Under the pieces are notes generated by a model that did no database searches, was not told the origin of the DNA, and was given only the letters and a program-made list of their open reading frames with translations. From Symsagittifera roscoffensis (Eukaryota > Xenacoelomorpha > Acoela > Convolutidae): DNA of 64,000 nucleotides. Below, piece by piece: positions 1 through 9,971 of this stretch (position 1 is the first letter of the stretch; the number at the start of each line of letters is the position of its first letter). A program made the position numbers and the translations under genes. Where the stretch lies: NCBI RefSeq assembly GCF_963678635.1, contig NC_087064.1, positions 63,977,548 through 64,041,547 on the forward strand. The letters run 5' to 3'.

Positions 1-403
1 GCGCCTGGAAAGTTAAAAAACTGTCATTTTTCAGTTTTTGCTTTACTTATTCATCATTTCAACTGTTTTTGATATAAATTTTGACATTTTTATAGGATGT
101 TCTGTCCCCATGACAATTGGGATATTTAGGATCTATCATGTGTTATGACATGCTCAACTTTTTTTCACAATTTCGAAGATTTCATCAATTTATAATTTGA
201 ATTGATAAAATATAAAACTAAAACTTTTCTCTCTTGGCTCTAAAATCATTTTGGATTAAAATTTAGCTCAAACTTGGTTTGTTTAGATTAGTTTCTATCG
301 TTTGTAGTAATTATTAACAATTCAAACAACAAATAATCTGTTTCGCCCAATCGAATTTGAGTTTGACAGTTATGGCTGGAAATTCAAATCTAATTCAAAT
401 TTT

Positions 404-441
404 GGCGGGAAAAGAGTTCAAATTCAAAGTTAAGCGGGAAA
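404..441 (+). promoter_or_regulatory. Two E2F-like sites in a short direct repeat upstream of the polymerase gene
   Basis: The octamer GCGGGAAA occurs at 405-412 and 434-441. This matches the reverse of the E2F consensus TTTSSCGC. Each copy is followed by a TTCAAATTCAAA-type stretch, so the two sit in an imperfect direct repeat of about 29 bp, and a weaker third copy (GAAGGGAAAA) lies near 463. E2F sites are typical of S-phase genes in animals, which would suit a DNA polymerase starting at 563. The rest of 1-562 shows no gene. Function is inferred from the motif only. Confidence 0.4.
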
Positions 442-562
442 AGCTATTCAAATTCAAACCGAGAAGGGAAAAAGGAATTGAAGCGCAGTAGTTTAAACTT
501 TTTGGTGTTTGGTTGGGATTCATTCCCTTTCCTGCTTCGCTTTAAAACAGTTCCAGAGCGAA

Positions 563-3500
563 ATGGGTTTCAAGTGTAACTATTGTCCCAAAGTTTTTAC
601 AATAAAAACGAATAGATATCGTCATGAACGGAATTTTCACGCTGTTGAAAAAGAATTACCCGTTTTTACTTGCTACCATTGTAGTTTTAGCAGTTTACTG
701 CTATCAAAATTACAGCAGCATATTGAATCAGATCATCAAAAATGTAACAATTTATGTCGGTATTGTCGGCTTGGTTTTTGTGAATTTAAAGACTTCAAGG
801 GTCACATGCAATCAGAGCATGGGCTACCTGTTTTGAATCAACAACTTACATCACTCAGCAACCCCTCTAGCTCAATCACACAAGCAAACGATTTTCCAGC
901 TTCAATTGAAGTTCATGAATCAGCCATGAAAAATACGTTAATGACTTTTATTATTCCCAACCAAAATATTGAACATGATCTTATCGAATTTATGACCTTG
1001 AAAAAAAATGAGATTCAAACTTTGATACTAGATAGAACCTGTAATGGACCCTGCAAATTACAATTTTCGGTTAAACTTACTTTAATCAAGCATGCTACTG
1101 TTGTTTCGGACCAAAGCGTGCAACAACCTGAAGACGAACGCGTTGAAATTTTCGCTAATTATATGATGACTCCCCTTTATGCAAACGGTTTGTCTGATGA
1201 ATTATTTCTCAAAATGCTCGAAAAAATGGAAGCTGTGTTCCAGAATTTTTCAGCCCATGGTAGCGGCTGGGTTCTGCAGCGTGTAAATGAGCTTTACATT
1301 AAAATCGGAAAAATGTTGCCAATCAGAGGCTCTTCGGTTATACCTCTACCTCCAAAAATAGCAAATTCGCAACAATTGATTAATATTCGTAATCACAACG
1401 ACCACAATTGCTTTTTGTTATGCTACACTGCCGCCTATCATCTTAGATATAAGCCTGATCTAATTGTCGGTAGGTTAGTTGATCCTAAACTTGAAGAGAC
1501 TGATCCACACACCTATACAAAGCCCGGAACGCATCAGGCTTCTGATGATTTCTTTATGCCTATGAGCTTGAACATGATTCCTCAATTCGAGCGACTTAAT
1601 AACGTTCAAGTAAACGTGTTTCAATATCAAAAAGGAGATCTCATTCCAATGATTGTCTCAAAGTTTGAAAGCTCAGATAATTTTATCATGGATTTGCTTT
1701 TGTTATATGAACCCGGAATGCACCACTTTGTTTTGATAAAAGACCTGCTCCGATTTGTTTGTGAAGTTAGAAAGCAAAAATTCCGAAGTTTCCTGCAGTT
1801 GTGTCGTAACTGTTTTCAAATTCATTACAATGAAATTGATCATAAAACGCATGAGCGATTATGTAAAGATCATGAACCAGCTGTAGTGATAATGCCAACA
1901 GCTGAAAATGGCTGCCACAAGTATAAATTTAAAAACTTTCAAGCTCTCTGGTATGCACCTATTGTTTTTTATTTTGATTTCGAATCGTTCCTGAATCCCG
2001 TTACAACCTGTATGAACAACCCACAAATTTCCTCATCTCGCGTTCTAGAAAAACATGAACCCTCCGGGTATTCAATGGTTGCTATTGACCATGAGTCCTC
2101 AGAACCATTTTTCTTTAATCTTGACAGCTCTGAAAATTGTTTAGAAAATTTTATCAAAGAGTTACATCTATTAGCCCGCGACGTTTACATCTATAAACGG
2201 AAAGTGCCACATTATTTGGGAGATCGCAGCCAACTGTGTAAAGAAGAAACTTTAACCTGTTGGATTTTTCAAGAAAACTTCAGTGAAAGCGAAGAAAAGT
2301 GCCTGGATCACTGTCACTCTTTGGGAAAATTTCTAGGATAGACCCACGACAAATGTAATTTAGCGCGAAGAAACATAAATTACATTCCAGTCGTTGGACA
2401 CAATTTGCAAAATTATGACATGCATCATATATGTCTAGCGTTGAACGAATGTGACTCGCGTAGTACAATACAAGTCATTCCATCCACCGATGAGAAACAT
2501 ATTTCACTAATTATCGGAGTAGTGGTTTAAACCATTACACGAAAAGATCAAACAACACAAAACATTTATGAGTATCTTCGTTTTATAGATTCTTTCAAGT
2601 TTCTAAACTCATCACTACAAAAGTTAGTTGACAACTTGCCTGACAACAAATTTACAATTCTGGAAAACCACTTTTAAAACGTAAGCCAAACTTGTAGAAC
2701 TCTCATACGTAGAAAAGGATTCTATCCTTATAATTACATGACCGACCGTAAAAAGTTTGACGAAAAAGAGTTACCGCCTCTCGAAAAGTGGGTGAATAGT
2801 TTAGACGGAGATAAAATTGCTATTAGTGCTGATAACTTGGTTGAAGCAAAAGAAGTTTTCAATCAATTCAATTGTCAGAACCTGCGCGACTATCATGACT
2901 TATATTTGTCATGTGACACATTGCTCCTAGCCTGTGTCTTTGAGGAATTCCGCTCTATTAGCTATGAAACATACAGCCTTGATTGTGCTCATCATTTCAC
3001 CGCTTCCAATTTAGCTGGTGACGCTTTCAAGCGGGTATGTAAAGCTGATGTTGAATTGCTAACGGATCGAGATCATTTAGACATGGTTGAAAAAATGATG
3101 CGAGGTGGTACTGCATCAATCTTTGAAAAACGACAGTTCACTGCAAACAACAGGCAAATGAATGAAACATTCAATTCGAGCGAAGATACTACCTATGGCT
3201 TCATGGTTGATGCCAACAACTTATACGGTGGAGTAATGCAAACTCACAAACTGCCTGCACGTCATTTCGAGACAATCGGAGTTAGAAATGAAAGAAATAA
3301 TCAAGAAAACGAAGATGAGAATTCCATGTCAATAGAAGAAATTTTAGCAACCCCTGACGATTCAGACTACGGTTATATTGTTGAAATTGATTTAAAATAC
3401 CCTCAATTGTTGCATGAAAGTCACCGTGACTATCCACTGGCACCCACTAAGGAAGTTGTTCAAAAAGATTGGTTGAGCAGATACCAAACAAATATCTCAG

Positions 3501-5584
3501 AACAAATGAAAAACAATGAAAACTGTGGACCCACAATAGGTAAAGTGAAAAAACTTTTACAAACTCTACATGATAAAACTCATTATATAATTCATTATAA
3601 ACTCCTGAAACTCTACGTGAAGCTTGGCCTTTTCGTTACAAAACTGTATCGCATCGTTAAGTTCAAACAAGAAATGTGGCTCGAACCGTACATAACTCTA
3701 AATACAAACAAACGGAAAGCGGCAAAAAATAAGTTTGAAGAAGCCCTGTACAAACTATTGATCAATTCAATTTATGGAAAAATGTGTGAGTCAAAAAGAA
3801 AGAGAATGAAAATCAAGATTTTACGAGATGCTGAAGAAACAATGCGAAATATAAGTAAGTTTGAATTTGAAACCTACAAAATTTTTGGCGAAGATATGGT
3901 TGCATTGACATTAGCACCAACGAAAATCAGATGTGATGTACCCACAATTGTAGGAGCGTGTATACTAGAGCTAGCAAAGTTTGAGATGTACAAATTTCAC
4001 TACGAGGTTATGAAGCCCAACTTCAACTGTCACCTCTTGTACTCAGACACTGACAGCCTAATGTACGAAATAAGAACGGAAAAAAACTCCAATTTTTATG
4101 AGAAACTGTACGAGAAACGTGAAATTTTGGACAACTTTGACTTCTCCAATTATCCATCGGACCACTTCCTCTACAATGCAGTAAACAAACTTACAGTTTT
4201 AAAGTTTAAAGACGAGTTCCCGGGTGATATAATTACAGAATTTGTTGCATTGAAGCCAAAGCTTTATTCAATACTATCGCAAAGTAAGTACATTTCCTTC
4301 AAAATTACCGGCTCAAAACTGTTCAAAGAGCGCTTTTTATTTTCAAAAATTAAAAAATTTCTAAAAATTTTTCAAAAAAAATTTTTGAAATATTTTGAAA
4401 AAAAAATGTCAAAAAATTTCGTTGAAAAAACTTAAAAAAAAAAACTTAAAAAAAAATTTCGTTGGAAAAAAATTTGGTAAAAAAAAATGTTATAAAAAAA
4501 ATTTTGTAAAAAAAAAATTTTTTTTGTCATCAAAAAAAAAAATTTGGAAAAAAAAATTGGAAAAAAAAAAATTTGAAAAAAATTTTGAAAAAAAAAAATG
4601 GAAAAAACTTTTTATGGAAAAAATTTTTGTGGAAAATTTTTTTTCTAAGTGAAATTTTTTTAGATGACTTAGGTTTTTTTGTGCTTCTGTGGGTGGGGGT
4701 AAGGGGGGGAGGTATAGGTTAAATGGTTATCACCTTTTTTTAAATGAGGGGGGGGGGTGTGGATCTTCTGAAAAGGATGCGTTCATACTTTTTTTATTTT
4801 CAACTTCAAGTAAAGTTTAAAAACAGTTAGATACAAAATGATTAGTGAGCATCATTTTTTTATAGATACAAGGAAGCACTCAGCAAAAGGAATCACTAAG
4901 GTGACTCAACGGTTGCTAACTCATGAAAAATACATCGAAACTCTCGCGTCTGGAAACCTTGTACGAGCTGAAAATACTCGCATCATCTCCGAGAGGCACA
5001 TTCTGAACACTGTTCGAGCAAACAAAATAGCATTATCAGCATATGATGATAAGCGGTACATCCTCAGCGATGGTATCTCTACATTGCCATACGGTCACTA
5101 TAGAACAGTAAATGCTTCTATCTTTCCCGATAGCAATCAGGATGATGATGATGATGATAGCGAAAGGAATGTGAGTGAAATTAATAGCACCAGTCACCAC
5201 AAAGATCAAGATTTAGACGCTTGGCTGAAATTTTTCGAGGAAGAAGAAGAGTTAGTCGACTGGGATCAGCAGAGCTCGAACCAAGAAGAAATCTTCACGC
5301 AGGATACGAATTATGGGTCAGAAGATAGCTTTCTTAAGTTGGATACTCAACCGAGCCAATCGTTGAGAGACCTGTTAAATAGTATCACCAGCTATGAAGA
5401 TCCAGATCCAGGTAGAATTCGTGTCACGGAAATTGCTGAGAGTGATATTGAAAGCGATGATTTGGTTGATCCAAATGCAGTTGCTTCTTCTTCGTCGTCA
5501 GATGATGAATGGTACTTCGACCGCGAAGCAGTTGAAGATTCAGCACCGCAGTCAAAGAGACGCAAAACAAACAAAAAACTCTAA
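563..5584 (+). pseudogene. Polinton/Maverick-type protein-primed family-B DNA polymerase, interrupted
   Basis: Replicative DNA polymerase of the DNA_pol_B_2 (organellar and viral) family. The first ATG is 563; upstream codons in frame have no ATG. Three C2H2 fingers come first (first one C5, C8, H21, H26). Further on is an N-D-x-x-C-F segment and a later H-H-F-V-L-I, which loosely recall papain-fold peptidases. The exonuclease domain has Exo I DFE at residues 472-474 (nt 1976) and an Exo II-like N-x-x-x-Y-D shortly after the first stop. Polymerase motif A (D-x3-LY) is at about 3209, motif B (K-x3-NSxYG) at about 3757-3785 and motif C DTDS at 4046-4057. Three in-frame stops interrupt it: TAG 2339, TAA 2528, TAA 2675. 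Recognisable polymerase sequence continues in the same frame across all of them, with no frameshift. The C-terminal polymerase block resumes after 4866 and leads into an acidic D/E/S-rich tail ending in a KRRK-type basic nuclear signal. No Polinton integrase, ATPase or capsid gene is nearby. As it stands it cannot make the full protein. Confidence 0.85.
4284..4865 (+). other. Probable 582-bp spliceosomal intron in the polymerase gene
   Basis: A strong donor (AAA/GTAAGT, GT at 4284) lies just after the conserved block that follows motif C. An acceptor (T-run then ATAG, ending 4865) lies just before the conserved C-terminal block. The length is a multiple of three and the flanking frames agree. 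Protein similarity stops at the donor and resumes at the acceptor. The interior is low complexity: alternating A and T runs (about 4340-4650) that give a meaningless lysine-rich reading frame, then G-rich runs (about 4690-4760). The alternative is a simple-sequence insertion rather than a spliced intron. Confidence 0.6.
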
Positions 5585-6029
5585 GGTTATGTGTTTGATT
5601 CAAGTTGAATACAAAATTCAATGTTGTAAATTAGTGTACTATATTATACTTACTTTCCACGTTTGTTCACTGTTAGGTAATGGCGGGCTACTTTAAATCC
5701 ACTTTTTGGTTTTGTGTTACTATTTTATCTGGAGTGGTTTTGAGAGTTTTCATATTGGAATTGTAACCAAACTGTTTTTGGTGCATTTAACCGACACTTG
5801 TTTTAGAAGATTGTGTGTATAATTCAACCATTTTATTTCATATCTATTTTCACCAAGACCATAGATTTTAAGGAAACATTGAAAGAAACAATTCGCAAAG
5901 ACCTTCAACAGCAAAATGCATTGAATAGTTTTACTTCAATTGGAATACAACATAGCTTGCCGAGCTATAGGTGGCGGAAAGAAATAATTTATCGCCAGAA
6001 CGATTTTGTTTTAACCAACACAACTTTCA
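5585..6029. other. No recognisable gene; 3' flank of the polymerase
   Basis: An AT-rich stretch with a weak 86-codon reading frame (5813-6073) that I do not recognise and that runs into the minisatellite. No clear polyadenylation signal was seen right after the polymerase stop codon. Confidence 0.5.
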
Positions 6030-6240
6030 CATGGGGATCATTAGCTATAAAAATTATACATAGGGATCATTAGCTATAAAATTTATACATAGGGATCATT
6101 AGGTATAAATATTTACATAGGGATCATTAGGTATAAATATTTTACATAGGGATCATTAGGTATAAATATTTTACATAGGGATCATTAGGTATAAATATTT
6201 ACATAGGGATCATTAGGTATAATCTATACCCAATGATCCC
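6030..6240. repeat. 29-bp minisatellite, seven units, closed by a hairpin
   Basis: Units begin near 6030, 6059, 6088, 6116, 6145, 6174 and 6202, each built on CATAGGGATCATTAGGTATA followed by an AT spacer. The last unit is followed at once by its own inverted copy (6204-6240), giving a stem of about 17 bp with a 3-nt loop. This is followed by another GGGATC and the poly-C tract. Confidence 0.9.
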
Positions 6241-6251
6241 TGTAGGGATCA

Positions 6252-6271
6252 CCCCCCCCCCCCCCCCCCCC
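6252..6271. repeat. C20 homopolymer
   Basis: Twenty consecutive C residues sit between two GATC-containing words. A tract of this kind is prone to length error in sequencing and could form unusual structures. Confidence 0.9.
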
Positions 6272-8448
6272 GATCCCAGTGTCGTATATCTATACTACTG
6301 ACAGCTCTTTTGTTTGTAAAATATTTGGTAATTTGCTGATCATTTTCTCTTGTTAAATTGATCATTTCCAACTTTTTTTCTTTTTAACAGATATGAACAC
6401 AAAAAAGCAAACTCTAATAGAACGATTGCGCATAAATTGGAAAATCAGTTTTTGCAATTTTCAAGATATTTCACTATATTTTTTTGTTTTCATGTTTAAA
6501 AAATTCAAGTCATTTTTGATGTCTTGAAAAACACTAATGATTGATTTTTAGCAAACTTGTTGAAAGTGCGATTACAGTTTTTGCAATTGCAATTGGAAAA
6601 AACTTTCACGCTAAGCCTAGCAAACATATTGAAAAAAAAATTTGCAGTTTGCAATACCTTTCTTCAATTTTTGGTTGGACTTCAAGAAAAAACAACTTGT
6701 TTTTCTTGCAATTTTTTTAGATGTTTTCTAATGAAATTCTTCAATCTGATTTCATCATTAAATAAAACCATTTTTACAGTTATGTTGATCAAAAACAACA
6801 AAAAAATGTATTAAAAAATAGTCCTATACTTCATTAGTTTTCAAAAGATCAAAAATTATTTTTAAAAAAATTTTTGCGTTTTTTTAGCTTACAAAAAAAC
6901 AAAACGAAAAAAACCACAAAGCACATTGCATAATGTAAACAAAGTGCCAGAAATTTGACGGAACTTTACCAAAAACATTGCCAGAAGTTTAATATTTTTT
7001 TACAATCTTCATTAAAAAAAAACTAATATAATTTGGCAACTTGCAAACAGTTTTAATAAAATTTTGCTTAATTGTTAAAAAATTCGATGTAATGTATTTT
7101 ACTTGTTATTAAAGACGAAACGTTTTTTCCATCTTGCCAACAAGTTTGAGAAAATGTTTGCACACTTATCAATAATCTAATAGTTTTTAGGTTTAAAAAG
7201 AGTTTAAATTGAATTGCACTTGAACTTTTATTTACAAACTTTCAAACATTAATCGAAAAATTGACACACTCAGTTTTTGCAGAATCAAAACCATCGATTA
7301 AACGATTAGTTTTTTCCCACAAACCAGATTCAAACTTTGAAATTCGAAAACTTTGAATCCTTTTTACAATACTGATCGGAGAGTTTTGGTAGATGCAAGC
7401 TTGAGAACAGAGCTTAGATGATACCATTTGAAATTTTTTTGCAGTAGGCGTTTCGTTGCTATACTGGGTAGTTTTTGGTTTTCTACATTTTGACTGCTCT
7501 GTTGACTGTTCAATTGATAGAATTGGTACCTGGAGTTTTTGCTTTAAACGGATTTTTATGTCAAGCATTCCTTCCAGAGATGGAAAGATTTTTTTAGTTT
7601 TTTGTTCTGAATCGGAACAACCAAACAAACACTGTCTTGTACGATAAAACCAAGAAGTTAAACGACCCTAAGATTCCTGTTCACACTAGATGTCGAGGTC
7701 AGGCGAGTAGCTTGACTTGTTGAATTTTACACGATATGGTTTTTATGTTTTTTTGCATACCGCTATGAAATCTCTATATGGAAAATTTCAGTGGTTTAGG
7801 TCTTGGCTTGTTTTTGGAAAGATTCCGGTTTATGTTATTATCTTAAGTGAAAAAATTGAAAATTTGATTTCACAAAAACTTCAATTTTTGATTCTTCTGT
7901 ATAAAAAGACTGGGTTTGGTCTTCGTGATATGCAACAAAAAATAGAACCGTAAGAAAAATAGACCAGAAACCTTGCTCACCAACTAAAATAAAAACAAAC
8001 CTAGTTTTTGCTCACTTTTGGAATTTGTATACAAAAAAAATTTATCATGCGGTCTCATGAGTTTACTTTTCATAAAGGAAACAAACTGTAAATGCTGACG
8101 TATAAAATTCTCTCTATCATAGAGAAAAAAAAAACAGGCAAATGGTCTACAAGATTTAAAGTTTCGGATATTTTGTTTGTATGGAGAAATGCTTTTCGCA
8201 TTTTTTCTAAGAATTTTTTAATGGAATTATAGGACAAGCATTTTTTCATATGGAGGTCAAACCGGAGGGCAAATTTTTAAAAAAAGGTAGTTGCTTTGCG
8301 AAAATTGTTGATCATGTGGAAAAAAATTGAATTAGTTTTGACTGTTTTTTTTTAATCCTTAAAAGCTATGTAAATTACGCAGTAAAGAAGACTGCGCCTG
8401 GTAATGTAATAATAAGGACAACCTTGTTGCCTCAATTTAATATGGTTT
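6272..8448. other. Gene-poor AT-rich DNA
   Basis: I see no supported gene. The longest reading frame is a 128-codon minus-strand one (7242-7628) with no recognisable domain. Runs of A and T are frequent throughout. Confidence 0.5.
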
Positions 8449-9741
8449 ACTCGGTGGCCAGTCAATAAGCAGAATGATCTAAGAGTAGAAAGGGTCCAAG
8501 AGCAGAAAAACTGAAAAATATCATTTTTTTATGCTAATCGGTAAATTAATTATCAGAAATGTCAATAATACCAGAACAACGATTATTTTATGCTCAATTT
8601 GAGTAATTTATTCAAGATTTTAAAAAAATCAACGAAGAAATTTAATGAAATTATTCAACTCATGCATAATTTATTCATTTTCTTGGAATTTTTTGACGAT
8701 TCTAATAATTGTTTTATCACCCGGGCTGACCAAAAATACTAGTCATACAATTTTCACATATGGAAAAATGCTAACCATACACTTTTTATGCAATTCCATA
8801 AGTACACAAATTTGCATGAAAGGTCTATGATTAGTATTTTTTCATACTTGGAAATTGTATGACTAGCATTTTTCCATAAACCAAAAATATTGATGTTTTA
8901 CATTTTAATTTCTCAAACTTTTTTGGTCGTGTACGTAACCGAACACAAATGACATAAACCTTGGTTACACAAACGTAGTAACCACAGATTTGGCCGTTGC
9001 GCATTAATAATGCATTGGAAACAGCCTGAAATGTTTTACCTCTGTCTCACACAAAGAATATAACGAAAGTAACAAACTTTTAAATTTTGGCAAACATTTT
9101 CAAAGATGATTATTTCTAAAATTTGAATTTTGAAATCACCAGACATTGATCAAGGCATACAGAAATATGTCATTTAAAAGAAAGAGGAGTTTTAAGCGCT
9201 TTTGACAAAAGTTATGAAGAGAAAAGGGGAAAAAATCCAATATTAGTATAACCAGGACTACGTTGTACACACACAAAAAATAAATTTTGCATGTTTGTTC
9301 GAGTACGAAAATCAATTTGCGGTTGAAAAAAAAAACAAAAAACTTTTTGGGGGCAATTTCAAAAATACTTTTGAAATTGTCGTAGCCATAAAAAAAATGC
9401 TATTCATACATTTTCCATATATTGAAATTGTATGATCAGCATTTTTTTGACAAAAAGTTTTTGTTTTTTAATTAGTACGATACATGGATTTTATGCCAAA
9501 AACAAGAGAAAAGTTGTTCAAAAATTCAATGACACCATTTTAGCAGAATGTATGAAATTTGTATAATTAGTATTTTTTCATAGACTTAGTTTATGGAATT
9601 GCATGATTAACATTTTTGGTCTATGGAGGTCAAAATGGGCAATTAGCCCGTATAAACCAACTTAAGTCAAAAATTTTCTGTTTTTCTGCTCTTAGACCCA
9701 TTCTGCTCTTAGACCATTCTACTTATTGCTCCGCCTCCAGT
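8449..9741. mobile_element. Non-autonomous TIR DNA transposon, about 1.3 kb
   Basis: Positions 8463-8517 (beginning CAATAAGCAGAATG) and 9674-9728 are long, nearly perfect inverted copies of each other. Weaker inverted similarity extends outward to about 8449 and 9741. The interior has no transposase reading frame. It contains a second, nested inverted-repeat unit (8728-9621) that also occurs alone elsewhere, so the element looks composite. No clear target duplication was found, so superfamily is not assigned. Confidence 0.7.
8728..9621. repeat. Repeat family B, copy 1 (foldback modules)
   Basis: Begins GACCAAAAATACTAGTCATA and ends with the inverted form ATTAACATTTTTGGTC. Inside are several inverted copies of a TATGGAAAAATGCT module (for example near 8758, and inverted near 8866). 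Copy 2 is at 20971-21627 and shares the ends and much of the interior. Probably a non-autonomous, foldback-like element. Confidence 0.7.
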
Positions 9742-9971
9742 TTAATCTTTGTTAGAACAAAATTTATAGTGGGTTAATTTAATTTAAAATTAAATTGTAG
9801 CAGTCAAACTAATCCCCTATTCATTTTCTAAATTATGCGCAGGTTTTTTTTAGTTTCTACACGATATTAAAAAATTACCGGCTTAAAGTCAATATTCCGA
9901 AATTCTCTCGTCACTTTCTTCAATATGAAATGCGAAAACACTGAAAAGACAGTCCTGTGTTTTTTTTTCGT

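Noticed and set aside
2339-2677. Idea that the three stops in polB are removed by splicing
   Set aside because: Recognisable exonuclease-domain sequence lies between and across the stops, so an intron there would delete conserved protein.
4395-4652. 85-codon lysine-rich ORF
   Set aside because: Only translated A-runs and T-runs inside the probable intron; no protein signal.
6030-6240. CRISPR-like array
   Set aside because: Units are contiguous 29-bp repeats without variable spacers, in eukaryotic DNA.
7242-7628. 128-codon minus-strand ORF
   Set aside because: No recognisable motif, no neighbouring exon, and length possible by chance in this amount of DNA.
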